Source: Mediterraneibacter butyricigenes
GTDB taxonomy: Bacteria; Bacillota; Clostridia; Lachnospirales; Lachnospiraceae
Length of the DNA stretch: 64,000 nucleotides
Reading direction: 5' to 3'
Assembly (NCBI RefSeq): GCF_003574295.1
Contig: NZ_BHGK01000001.1
Coordinates: forward strand, 1,860,001-1,924,000
Positions 25,996 to 34,399 of the stretch are shown here, piece by piece. The notes below the pieces were generated by a model. That model was not told the DNA's origin. It did no database searches and saw only the letters and a program-made list of their open reading frames with translations. The position numbers and the translations under genes were made by a program. Position 1 is the stretch's first letter. Every line of letters begins with the position of its first letter.

Positions 25996-26442
25996 TCATT
26001 CGCCGTTACAAAATTCTTCCAGATTCTCCCCGATTTGCAGCAACACCCGATAAAACACAGCCCGCTGTGAATCACTGATTCCCTGACTGGCCGCTTCCAC
26101 CGCCTGAAGAATCCGCTGATTGATCTGGAGCGACTGTGCTTGCCCCTCTTCCGTGAGTACAGCGCGACTTCGGTATTTTTTGCCGCCGGAAGAAGGAAGA
26201 TATTGAATGAGACTGCGATGTTCCAGATCCGTCAGGATCCGGGAAATGCCGGCCTTATTTTCTTCACATTTCCGACAGAGCTCAGCGGCACTCAGACCAT
26301 CAGGATACAGGCTGAGATAGTGAAGACACATGACGTGGGTACTTTTCAGTCCGAAAGACTCCATACTCTGTTTTTTGATCTTCTGTATATTTTTATAGAT
26401 CCGTGAGACTCCGAGAGTCAGTTGTTCAAAACGTTCGATCAT
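25996..26442 (-). CDS. MarR family regulator
   Basis: A 148-residue MarR protein with winged helix at about residues 50-100 (LSAAELCRKCEENKAGISRILTDLEHRSLIQY, basic wing SGGKKYRSRAVLTEEG). AGGAGACAAATAGG precedes the ATG. Its own promoter is followed by a perfect 14-bp palindrome at 26470-26483, the usual arrangement for autorepression. Downstream on the same strand are alcohol and aldehyde dehydrogenase genes, and divergent from it is the cobalamin operon; either could be a target. An aldehyde or phenolic effector would be typical, but this is inference. Confidence 0.9.
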   Translation of the reverse strand: MIERFEQLTLGVSRIYKNIQKIKKQSMESFGLKSTHVMCLHYLSLYPDGLSAAELCRKCEENKAGISRILTDLEHRSLIQYLPSSGGKKYRSRAVLTEEGQAQSLQINQRILQAVEAASQGISDSQRAVFYRVLLQIGENLEEFCNGE

Positions 26443-26469
26443 CCTATTTGTCTCCTGAAAAATATAAAT

Positions 26470-26483
26470 GTTGATTAATCAAC
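26470..26483. promoter_or_regulatory. Palindromic operator for the MarR regulator
   Basis: GTTGATTAATCAAC is a perfect 14-bp dyad just downstream of the MarR -10 box. Confidence 0.7.
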
Positions 26484-26494
26484 TTCTTGGTTAG

Positions 26495-26523
26495 AATATA
26501 GCAGTTGAGAAAGATCTTGTCAA
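26495..26523 (-). promoter_or_regulatory. Promoter of the MarR gene
   Basis: On the minus strand TTGACA (26523-26518), 17 nt, TATATT (26500-26495). No equally good promoter faces the cobalamin operon; TATGAT at 26550-26555 is the best -10 candidate on the plus strand but has a poor -35. Confidence 0.75.
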
Positions 26524-26626
26524 GGATATTCTAGGCAGAAACTGGTGACTATGATAAAATAAAGGATAAAGTTTTTCTGTGAAAATTGCAGCGGAAAAAG
26601 TTATCGTATTGCTGTAAGAGAAACGT

Positions 26627-26708
26627 TACAGTAAAAAGAAGGCCACAATATAAGGAAAGTCACAGTAAAAAGAAGGTCACCATATAAAGAAAATCACAGT
26701 AAATTAAG
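26627..26708 (+). repeat. 34-nt tandem repeats in the cobalamin operon leader
   Basis: Units at 26627-26660 and 26661-26694, then a partial third (26695-26708), share ACAGTAAAAAGAAGG followed by CAC-ATATAA-GAAA. The array is flanked by TAAGAGAAACGT at 26615-26626 and 26705-26716. No cobalamin riboswitch core is visible in 26540-26735. Confidence 0.75.
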
Positions 26709-26735
26709 AGAAACGTCTAAGAAGGAACTCACAAA

Positions 26736-28553
26736 ATGAAGAAGTGGATGATTTTTAGTTTTACAGAAAAAGGAAGCGAATGGAATAAAACACTCCTGGA
26801 CTGGAGAATCAGTCTGGGGGATTCCTGCAAGGGATATACCGTATCACGCTATGCAAAAAAATACGGTCTGGCGGAACTTCCAGCAGATTGGAAAGATGAG
26901 ATCGGAAAAGGCTGGGGTGAGACGATATACATGTTTATCGGGGCGACAGGGATTGCGATCCGAGCGGTTGCTCCTTTTGTGAAGGATAAATTTAAGGATT
27001 CACCGGTGCTTTCCATAGATGAAAAGGGGCAGTTTATTTTGCCGCTTTTGTCCGGTCATATTGGAGGAGCAGTGGAGCTGGCAAAGGAAATCGGGAAATA
27101 CATATCAGCGCAGCCGGTGATTACGACGGCAACGGATGTGGAAAATGTATTTGCTGTGGATGTCTATGCAAAGAAGAAAGGCTTATGTCTGGATGACCGG
27201 GAGAAAGCCAGAGAAATTTCGGCAATGGCATTGGATGGAACGCTGGATTTGAAGACGCAGGTGAAGGAAGTCGATACGTTTCCTCCGATGGAACTTCGGG
27301 AAAAAGACTGTATTTACCTTGCTCCGAAAAATATTTACGTGGGGATTGGGTGTAAGAAAGGAATCCTCGGAGAACATTTGCGGAAAATGCTTCACAAAGT
27401 TTTGGATCGCTTGGATTTAAAAGAAGTTCAAATCTGTGAGATTGGAAGCATTGACCTGAAAGCGGAGGAACCGGGGATTCTGGAGTTGAAACGAGAACTT
27501 GGTGTGCCGTTTCGGACATTTTCTGCCGGAGAATTAAGCCGGGTGGAAACAGTGAGTCAGGGATCGGATTTTGTAAAAAAAGTGACCGGAGTCGATAATG
27601 TGTGTGAACGGGCGGCAAAACTTCTGTGCCCAAATGGAGACATGTTGCAGCCGAAGATGGCTATGGAAGGATGTACGTTTGCAATTGTGCAAGACAGTAA
27701 GCCGGCAGGAAGCAAGACGGCAGCAAAAGCTCAGAAATTCGAAGGGCTAAAGGAGGAAGAAAAGACGACATTCATAAAGATCCTGATTTTTTCCGGAACC
27801 ACAGAAGGAAGGGAACTGGTGGAATTTCTGGCGGATTATCCGGTACAGGTTTATGCCAGCGTGGCAACTGATTATGGAAAAGAGTGCATGAAACCACAGG
27901 AAAATCTGACGGTTCTGACCGGACGTATGGACGAGCCGGATATCTGTGATTTCCTGAAAAAAGTGCATCCGGACCTAGTAATTGATGCGACCCATCCATT
28001 TGCCAGAGTGGTGACAGAAAATATTAAAGCAGCATGTGCGGAAACAAAAATGGATTACCTGCGGTGCATGAGAGATGGAGGCGAAAACAAACACACAGAG
28101 AAACCGAAGTCGGAAAGTTTTATCGTGGGATCGGTACAGGAAGCCGCAGATTTTCTGGCGCAGACAAAGGGAAAGATTTTGATTACCACCGGCAGCAAGG
28201 AACTTGCCTGCTATCAAAGCATTCCGGATTATAAAGAACGGTGTTATGCCCGGGTGCTGTCCACGGAACAGGCAGTGAAAGACAGCCACAGGCTCGGATT
28301 CGAAGGGGCACATCTGATTGCGATGCAGGGACCGTTTTCGGTGGAAATGAATGTGGCAACTCTGAAACTCACACAGGCAGAATGGTTTGTGACAAAAGAA
28401 TCCGGGAAAAATGGCGGCTATGAGGAAAAAGTCAGAGCAGCACAGGATGCCGGAGTACATCTTGTGGTTGTCGGACGGCCGGAAGAAACAGGGGAGTCCT
28501 TAGAACAGGTAAAAGAGATTCTGAAAGACCGGTTTGGAGATGTTGAGAGATAG
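26736..28553 (+). CDS. cbiGJ: Fused CbiG - CbiJ: cobalt-precorrin-5A hydrolase and cobalt-precorrin-6A reductase
   Basis: A 605-residue fusion. Residues 1-335 are CbiG (IGATGIAIRAVAP, LLSGHIGGAVELA, ATDVENVFAVDVYAK, YVGIGCKKG), which opens the delta-lactone of cobalt-precorrin-5A and releases acetaldehyde. From about 346 it is CbiJ (ILIFSGTTEGRELVEFL, DLVIDATHPFA, GKILITTGSKELACY, IAMQGPFSVEMN), the NADH-dependent reductase of cobalt-precorrin-6A. The linker is lysine/glutamate-rich. The order of reactions puts CbiD between them. It is the first gene of the cobalamin run; AAGGAACTC lies before the ATG. Fused CbiGJ-type proteins occur in other Clostridia. Confidence 0.93.
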   Translation: MKKWMIFSFTEKGSEWNKTLLDWRISLGDSCKGYTVSRYAKKYGLAELPADWKDEIGKGWGETIYMFIGATGIAIRAVAPFVKDKFKDSPVLSIDEKGQFILPLLSGHIGGAVELAKEIGKYISAQPVITTATDVENVFAVDVYAKKKGLCLDDREKAREISAMALDGTLDLKTQVKEVDTFPPMELREKDCIYLAPKNIYVGIGCKKGILGEHLRKMLHKVLDRLDLKEVQICEIGSIDLKAEEPGILELKRELGVPFRTFSAGELSRVETVSQGSDFVKKVTGVDNVCERAAKLLCPNGDMLQPKMAMEGCTFAIVQDSKPAGSKTAAKAQKFEGLKEEEKTTFIKILIFSGTTEGRELVEFLADYPVQVYASVATDYGKECMKPQENLTVLTGRMDEPDICDFLKKVHPDLVIDATHPFARVVTENIKAACAETKMDYLRCMRDGGENKHTEKPKSESFIVGSVQEAADFLAQTKGKILITTGSKELACYQSIPDYKERCYARVLSTEQAVKDSHRLGFEGAHLIAMQGPFSVEMNVATLKLTQAEWFVTKESGKNGGYEEKVRAAQDAGVHLVVVGRPEETGESLEQVKEILKDRFGDVER

Positions 28554-28699
28554 AAAAGACTGTGCTAAGATAAAAGCCGTTAAGAGAACCTGACAGATGG
28601 AGCAAACAGGGCAAGTAAAAGTGACGGGAAACAGTCGAACAGACGTGAAGAAATAAAAAAATGGACAAGAAAAAGAATCCGGAAAGGAAGAAATCGGAG

Positions 28700-29485
28700 A
28701 TGGATAAACGGGGAATTTTAATGGTCAGCTTTGGAACCAGCCATTTGGACACGATGGCAAAAACCATTGAAGTGCTGGAAAAAGAAGTGGCAGAGCAGTA
28801 TCCGGAAAATCCGGTGTATCGTGCATTTACCAGTCAGATGGTTCTGACAAAATTAAAAGAACAAGGGCTGGAATTTGATAACATGGAACAGGCACTTTTG
28901 CGGATGAAAGAAGACGGAATTCGGGAACTTGTGGTGCAGCCGACCCACATTATTGCGGGAATCGAGTATGAGAAAATGTTGGAGCAGTTAAAAATGTATC
29001 GCCTGGAATTTTCTGAAATTCGAGTCGGAAGACCGCTGATGGATCAGGCCGGGGATTATAAAGAAGCGGTGGAAGCGGTGCTGGCAGAAGAACGGGATAC
29101 GATCGGGAGCAAAGATACGGCATTGCTCCTGATGGGACATGGAACCAGCCACAGAGCCACAGCAGTATATCCAACTCTGGAATACACCTTTCATTTGATG
29201 GGATATTCCAATGTTTATGTGGGAACCGTGGAGGGCTATCCGGAACTGGAAGACCTGGAAAAAAGGATTCGTGAGAAACCGTATAAAAAGGTATGTCTGC
29301 GTCCGTTTTTGCTGGTGGCAGGCGACCATGCCAAAAACGATATGGCAGGAGAAAAAGAATCCTGGAAGAACTATTTTGAAGAAAAAGGATATGAAGTGGA
29401 AACAAAAATCCGGGGCTTAGGAGAATGTGAGGGTATTCGCCGGATGTTCTATCAACATTTGAAAGAAGCAACGGAACTTGAGTGA
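28700..29485 (+). CDS. cbiK: Anaerobic sirohydrochlorin cobaltochelatase CbiK
   Basis: A 261-residue class II chelatase that inserts cobalt into sirohydrochlorin, the first committed step of the anaerobic pathway. GILMVSFGTSHLDT opens the protein, and the metal-binding His is in LLLMGHGTSHRATAVYP near residue 145; VCLRPFLLVAGDHAKNDMAG is the second conserved block with the other ligands. There is no signal peptide, so it is the cytoplasmic form. I prefer ATG 28700 because GGAAAGGAAG lies upstream and the family starts here; an in-frame ATG at 28661 adds 13 charged residues. Confidence 0.93.
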   Translation: MDKRGILMVSFGTSHLDTMAKTIEVLEKEVAEQYPENPVYRAFTSQMVLTKLKEQGLEFDNMEQALLRMKEDGIRELVVQPTHIIAGIEYEKMLEQLKMYRLEFSEIRVGRPLMDQAGDYKEAVEAVLAEERDTIGSKDTALLLMGHGTSHRATAVYPTLEYTFHLMGYSNVYVGTVEGYPELEDLEKRIREKPYKKVCLRPFLLVAGDHAKNDMAGEKESWKNYFEEKGYEVETKIRGLGECEGIRRMFYQHLKEATELE

Positions 29486-29593
29486 AGCAACCGGAAAGCT
29501 GACCGAAGTCAGGATCCAAAGCCGGAAAAGGAAGTAAGAAACCAACAGAAATAAGAACTTCGAAGAAGCAGAAACAGGAGGCGTAAGGTCAGG

Positions 29594-30784
29594 ATGGAAA
29601 AGCAGGATCTCGGAACAGTCTGGAAAGATCAGAAACAACTGCGCAGAGGGTATACCACCGGAAGCTGCAGTGCAGCGGCTGCAAAAGCGGCGGCAGGGAT
29701 GTTGCTGGGCAAAGAAGAACTGAAAACAGTCAGCCTGAAAACGCCGGCGGGTCTGATTCTGTATCTGGAAGTGGAAGAGATCCAACGGACGGCAGCTTCT
29801 GTGAGCTGTGCAATCCGTAAAGACAGCGGGGATGATCCGGATGTGACCAACGGAGCGTTGGTTTTTGCGACCGTTAGTACAGATAAGGCAGAGTTTTTGA
29901 AAGAAAAAGATAAGACCTGGTTTGAAGACGAAAGAGGTCTGTATCTGACTGGCGGAGAAGGTGTGGGCCGGGTGACCAGAAAAGGTCTGGAACAAAAGCC
30001 GGGGCAGGCGGCCATCAACCGGGTTCCGAGAGACATGATTTTTTCGGCGGTGGCAGAGCAAAAAGAGCGGTATCATTTTCACGAACCGCTTTATATAGAA
30101 ATTTCTGTGCCGAAGGGAGCAGAAATCGCGGAGAGAACATTTAACCCGAGATTAGGAATCGAAGGTGGCATTTCCATTCTCGGAACCTCGGGAATCGTGG
30201 AGCCGATGAGTGAAAAGGCGCTGCTCGATACCATTTTGCTGGAAATGAAAATGCTGCGGGACAGCGGGCACAGATATTGTTATGTTGTTCCGGGCAATTA
30301 TGGCAGTGATTTTCTGACAGAGCAGTTAGGCTATGATCCGGCGATGGCGGTAAAATGTTCCAATTATATCGGCGATACGCTGGATCTGGCGGTACAGCTT
30401 GGTATGGAGGGAATTCTCCTGGTCGGTCATATCGGCAAACTGGTGAAGGTGGCTGCCGGAGTGATGAATACCCATTCCAGACAGGCGGACTGCCGGATGG
30501 AAGTGCTGGCGTCGCATGGAGCGATGGCGGGACTGGGGCAGGAGCAGGTGAAGAAAATCATGAACTGTATTACCACCACCGAGGCACTGGAGATTTTAAG
30601 AGAAGCCGGAGTATTGGAAGATGTGATGGTATCTGTGATGGGAAAAATGGAGCAGGCGCTGATCCATCGCGCAGGAAAGCAACTGAAACTGGGCGTGATC
30701 ATGTTCTCTGAGGGGGAGATCCTGGGAAAAGCAGGAAAGGTCACGGAAATTCTGGAAGAAATAAAAAGGGAAGAAAGCAGATGA
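29594..30784 (+). CDS. cbiD: Cobalt-precorrin-5B C1-methyltransferase CbiD
   Basis: A 396-residue CbiD, which methylates C1 of cobalt-precorrin-5B with S-adenosylmethionine. Family hallmarks: RRGYTTGSCSAAAAKAA near the N-terminus, DDPDVTNGALV, GGEGVGRVTRKGL, and the central ISILGTSGIVEPMSEKA and LVGHIGKLVKVAAGVMNTHS blocks. A good ACAGGAGGCG site precedes the ATG. Its stop overlaps the cbiL start (ATGA at 30781-30784). Confidence 0.95.
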   Translation: MEKQDLGTVWKDQKQLRRGYTTGSCSAAAAKAAAGMLLGKEELKTVSLKTPAGLILYLEVEEIQRTAASVSCAIRKDSGDDPDVTNGALVFATVSTDKAEFLKEKDKTWFEDERGLYLTGGEGVGRVTRKGLEQKPGQAAINRVPRDMIFSAVAEQKERYHFHEPLYIEISVPKGAEIAERTFNPRLGIEGGISILGTSGIVEPMSEKALLDTILLEMKMLRDSGHRYCYVVPGNYGSDFLTEQLGYDPAMAVKCSNYIGDTLDLAVQLGMEGILLVGHIGKLVKVAAGVMNTHSRQADCRMEVLASHGAMAGLGQEQVKKIMNCITTTEALEILREAGVLEDVMVSVMGKMEQALIHRAGKQLKLGVIMFSEGEILGKAGKVTEILEEIKREESR

Positions 30785-31533
30785 AAGGAACATTTTATGC
30801 AGTGGGAGTAGGACCGGGAGATCCGGAACTTCTGACGATGAAGGCAATCCGAACGATCCGGGAATGTCCGGTGCTGGCAGTGCCCATATCCGATCCTGAA
30901 TGTGGACAACCAATCTGGAACCGATTTGCAAAGGAAGAGAGATGGCTGGAAAAATGTGCAGCCTATCAGATTTTGACGGGCGCAGATCTGGATGTGACAG
31001 AAAAAGAGATGCTCTATCTGCCGATGCCGATGATTCGGGAGAAAGAACGGCTCAGAGAGAATCATGACCGGTGTGCAAAACAGGTGATGGAGATTCTGGA
31101 TGTGGGGCTGGATATCGCCTGTGTGACGCTGGGGGATCCTTCGATTTATGCAACCACTTCTTATATAAAAGTCAGGCTGGAGCAGAATGGATACAGAACG
31201 GCGTTGATTCCGGGGGTTCCGTCTTTTTGTGCGGCGGCAGCAGGCTTGAATGTGACGCTGGCAGAGAATAGGGAAGAAATTCACATCCTTCCGGCGTCCT
31301 ATGACATTGAAAAGAGCCTGTCTCTTTCCGGAACCAGGATTCTGATGAAGACGGCCAGCCGGACAGCGCAGGTTCGGGAGGCTCTTGAAAAAAGAGGAAT
31401 GGACGTTTTGATGGCGGAGAATTGCGGGATGGAACAGGAACAATTTTACCACAGTGTAAAAGAAATTCCGGATAAGACCAGTTATTATTCTCTGTATATT
31501 GTGAAGGAACCGAAGGAGGAAACAAAATGGTAA
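30781..31533 (+). CDS. cbiL: Cobalt-factor II C20-methyltransferase CbiL
   Basis: A 250-residue SAM-dependent tetrapyrrole methylase. GTFYAVGVGPGDPELLTMKA is the N-terminal glycine loop, VTLGDPSIYATTSYI the central motif, and IPGVPSFCAAAA the third; this motif set is CbiL/CobI, which methylates C20. The start overlaps cbiD by 4 nt and the end overlaps cbiF by 7 nt, so translation is coupled across three genes. Confidence 0.93.
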   Translation: MKGTFYAVGVGPGDPELLTMKAIRTIRECPVLAVPISDPECGQPIWNRFAKEERWLEKCAAYQILTGADLDVTEKEMLYLPMPMIREKERLRENHDRCAKQVMEILDVGLDIACVTLGDPSIYATTSYIKVRLEQNGYRTALIPGVPSFCAAAAGLNVTLAENREEIHILPASYDIEKSLSLSGTRILMKTASRTAQVREALEKRGMDVLMAENCGMEQEQFYHSVKEIPDKTSYYSLYIVKEPKEETKW

Positions 31534-32288
31534 TCTTTGTGGGTGCAGGTCCGGGAGCGGAAGATCTGATCACGGTTCGGGGACAGAAATATCTGCAGCA
31601 GGCGGATCAGATCATTTATGCCGGTTCTCTGGTGAATCCGGCACTGCTCGATATGAAAAAAGAAACGGCAATTGTAAAAAATAGTGCATATATGACGTTA
31701 GAAGAAGTGATTCAGGCAATCTGCGAGGAAGAGGAAAAAGGCGGTCTGACCGTAAGACTTCATACCGGTGATCCCTGTCTTTACGGTGCAATCCGGGAGC
31801 AGATGGATGAACTGGATGCACGGGGGATTTCCTATGAGGTATGCCCCGGTGTCAGTTCTTTTAGCGGAGCGGCGGCTGCATTGCAGGCAGAATACACCCT
31901 TCCGTCGATCTCCCAGTCTGTCGTGATCACCAGAATGGCAGGACGGACGCCTGTACCGGAGCGGGAAAGTATCCGTGCATTTGCAGCACATGGTGCGACG
32001 ATGGTTATTTTCCTCAGTGCGGGGATGTTGCCGAAATTGCAGGAAGAACTTTTGCTTGGCGGTTATACGGAAGATACACCGGCGGCGCTTGTCTATAAGG
32101 CAACCTGGCCGGAAGAAAAGGTCTGCAACTGCACCGTCGGAACTCTGGCAAAGACAGGTGCGGATCATCAGATTTCCAAGACAGCGCTGATCGTTGTGGG
32201 AAATGTGCTGGGAGAGAGTTACGAACGTTCGCTTTTATACCATCCGGAATTTGAAACGGAATATCGCAGGAAAAAGGGAAACGTGTAA
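31527..32288 (+). CDS. cbiF: Cobalt-precorrin-4 C11-methyltransferase CbiF
   Basis: A 253-residue tetrapyrrole methylase. FVGAGPGAEDLITVRGQK, YAGSLVNPALL, HTGDPCLYGAIREQ and CPGVSSFSGAAAALQ identify CbiF/CobM, which adds the C11 methyl group. Its last codons (ETEYRRKKGN) are partly duplicated in the DNA between it and cbiH (see the repeat at 32256-32328). Confidence 0.94.
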   Translation: MVIFVGAGPGAEDLITVRGQKYLQQADQIIYAGSLVNPALLDMKKETAIVKNSAYMTLEEVIQAICEEEEKGGLTVRLHTGDPCLYGAIREQMDELDARGISYEVCPGVSSFSGAAAALQAEYTLPSISQSVVITRMAGRTPVPERESIRAFAAHGATMVIFLSAGMLPKLQEELLLGGYTEDTPAALVYKATWPEEKVCNCTVGTLAKTGADHQISKTALIVVGNVLGESYERSLLYHPEFETEYRRKKGNV

Positions 32289-32328
32289 ACTGTGAAAAAG
32301 TGAAACAACGGAATATCGCAGGAAAAGG
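32256..32328 (+). repeat. Short direct duplication spanning the cbiF end and cbiH leader
   Basis: ACGGAATATCGCAGGAAAA occurs at 32256-32274 inside the end of cbiF and again at 32308-32326 in the intergenic gap, 52 nt apart. The second copy continues into GGGAG, the ribosome site of cbiH. Confidence 0.8.
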
Positions 32329-32338
32329 GAGAACGAAA

Positions 32339-33079
32339 ATGCAAGAAGAGAAAATGGTATCCGTTATCGGGATCGGGCCGGGTGGAAAACAGTGGCTGAC
32401 CCAGGAAGCGGAAGAGGCGATCCGCCGGAGTGATCTGGTGGTGGGCTATACGGTGTACGTGGAACTGGTGCGGGCATATTTTCCGGAAAAAGAATATCTG
32501 ACGACTCCGATGAAGCAGGAAGCAAAACGGTGTGAGATGGCACTTGCGGAGGCAAACGAAGGCAAACAAGTGGCTATGGTATGCAGCGGAGATGCCGGAG
32601 TCTATGGCATGGCAGGTCTGATGCTGGAGCTGGGAACTTCTTATCCGAACGTGGAAATCCGAATCTGCCCGGGAATTACTGCAGCACTGGCAGGCGGAGC
32701 GGTGCTGGGTGCGCCTTTGACTCACGATTTTGCGGTGATCAGTTTAAGTGATCTGCTGACGCCGAAGGAGAAAATAGAAAAACGGCTGAAAGCGGCGGCA
32801 ATGGCGGATTTTGTGATCTGTCTTTACAATCCTTCCAGCAAAAAGAGAAAAGATTATCTGGCGTGGGCCTGCGGGTGTATGATGGAGTATAAAAAGAAGG
32901 AAACCGTCTGCGGCATTGTGCGAAATATCGGAAGAGAGGGGCAGGAGTCGAAGATCCTGACACTGGAAGAATTGCAGCACACGCAGGTAGATATGTTTTC
33001 CACGGTGTTTGTGGGAAATGAAGAGACCAGAGAGATTGACGGGAAAATGGTGACACCCAGGGGGTATCGAAATGTGTGA
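32339..33079 (+). CDS. cbiH: Cobalt-factor III C17-methyltransferase CbiH
   Basis: A 246-residue tetrapyrrole methylase with VSVIGIGPGGKQWLT, VVGYTVYVELV, MVCSGDAGVYGMAGLMLE and CPGITAALAGGAVLGAPL, the CbiH/CobJ set. It methylates C17 and contracts the ring. ATG 32339 is 7 nt after AGGGAG; an upstream GTG at 32300 would add 13 residues encoded by the duplicated spacer and is less likely. The end overlaps cbiET by 8 nt. Confidence 0.93.
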   Translation: MQEEKMVSVIGIGPGGKQWLTQEAEEAIRRSDLVVGYTVYVELVRAYFPEKEYLTTPMKQEAKRCEMALAEANEGKQVAMVCSGDAGVYGMAGLMLELGTSYPNVEIRICPGITAALAGGAVLGAPLTHDFAVISLSDLLTPKEKIEKRLKAAAMADFVICLYNPSSKKRKDYLAWACGCMMEYKKKETVCGIVRNIGREGQESKILTLEELQHTQVDMFSTVFVGNEETREIDGKMVTPRGYRNV

Positions 33080-34373
33080 AATGCGTCAAGTGACTCGTGC
33101 CAGCCGGCAGATCGGGCTCATCGGAATCGGGATGGGAACCGAAGAAATGCTGACAGAATCAGCGAGAACATTTCTTGCAGACAGTGACTGCGTGATCGGA
33201 GCAAAGCGGATGGTCGAACCATTTCGAAAAGCCGGGCAGGACGGAGCAGAGCATGGAACTGACAGAGTCTGGATCGAAGAATATCGAAAGGAAGCCATTG
33301 TGCAGATCCTGAAAGAGCATCCGGAATATCGCAAGGTGGCGGTACTGTTCTCCGGAGACTGCGGATTTTACAGCGGAGCAAAAGGTCTGAATCACCTGTT
33401 GGAAGAAAGCGGCGAATGGGTGAAAGACGAGCATGGAGCATATGAGGTCCAGTGGTTCCCGGGGATTTCTTCCTTACAGTATTTTTGTGCGAAGATCCAC
33501 AAAAGCTGGGAGGATGCAAAGATCATAAGCCTTCACGGGACCGAGGAAAATGCAATCGATGCGATCCTGTACCGAAAGAAAATATTTTTGCTTCTGGGAG
33601 ACACGAAACGATCCGATGCCTTGTGTGAGAAGCTGCAATATTATCAGATAACAGAAGGAACCATCTGGATCGGAAAAAATCTGTCCTATCCGGAGGAAAC
33701 CATAGAAAAGAAATCCTTAAAGGATCTGGAAAAAGAAGATTTACAGGGTCTGTGTGTGGCGCTGATTGAACGGAAACATCCGTTGGTGCGTCGGACAGGA
33801 AGCATTGCGGATGAAGAATTTATCCGGGGAAAGGTTCCCATGACGAAATCGGAGGTGCGAAGTCTGTGCCTTGCCAAATTAAATCTTCCGGAGGACGGGA
33901 TTTTGTATGATATCGGGGCGGGAACGGGCTCTGTTTCCGTGGAAGCGGCGGTAAAGGGCGGAAACCGTAAAATTTATGCCATTGAGCAAAATCCGGAAGG
34001 CGTGGAACTGATCCGGCAAAATGCCAGAAAATTTTATGCGGATCAGATCAGGATTATAGAAGGAAAGGCACCGGAGGTGCTGAAAGATCTGGAAGCACCA
34101 ACCCATGCATTTGTCGGCGGAAGTTCCGGAAATCTCCGGGAAATCCTGAATTGTTTAAAAGGAAAAAATCCACAGGTAAAGATTGTGATGACCTGCATTT
34201 CTCTGAAAACTCTGTCAGAGGTTCTGGAATTGATGGCGGAAAATGTGCTGGTGGATACGGAAGTGTTGCAGATCGCAGTCTCAAAAGCAAAGCAGGTGGG
34301 AGTTCACCCGATGATGATGGGACAAAATCCGATCTATCTGATTTCGGGAAATCTGGAAACGAGCCGAAGTTGA
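33072..34373 (+). CDS. cbiET: Fused CbiE - CbiT: cobalt-precorrin-7 C5 and cobalt-precorrin-6B C15 methyltransferase (decarboxylating)
   Basis: A 433-residue CobL-like fusion. The N-terminal CbiE part (about 1-215) has GLIGIGMGTEEMLTE, VIGAKRM, LFSGDCGFYSGAKGL and FPGISSLQYF. The C-terminal CbiT part (about 240-433) has the Rossmann SAM site LYDIGAGTGSVSVEAA near residue 279 and AFVGGSSGNLREIL. CbiE methylates C5; CbiT methylates C15 and removes the acetate carboxyl at C12. Fusion is common in Clostridia and standard in aerobes. Confidence 0.94.
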   Translation: MCEMRQVTRASRQIGLIGIGMGTEEMLTESARTFLADSDCVIGAKRMVEPFRKAGQDGAEHGTDRVWIEEYRKEAIVQILKEHPEYRKVAVLFSGDCGFYSGAKGLNHLLEESGEWVKDEHGAYEVQWFPGISSLQYFCAKIHKSWEDAKIISLHGTEENAIDAILYRKKIFLLLGDTKRSDALCEKLQYYQITEGTIWIGKNLSYPEETIEKKSLKDLEKEDLQGLCVALIERKHPLVRRTGSIADEEFIRGKVPMTKSEVRSLCLAKLNLPEDGILYDIGAGTGSVSVEAAVKGGNRKIYAIEQNPEGVELIRQNARKFYADQIRIIEGKAPEVLKDLEAPTHAFVGGSSGNLREILNCLKGKNPQVKIVMTCISLKTLSEVLELMAENVLVDTEVLQIAVSKAKQVGVHPMMMGQNPIYLISGNLETSRS

Positions 34374-34399
34374 AAAGCAGAATGAAGGGAGAGTCCGGA

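Noticed and set aside
26627-26708. CRISPR array
   Set aside because: The 34-nt units are directly adjacent with no spacers, and there are no cas genes.
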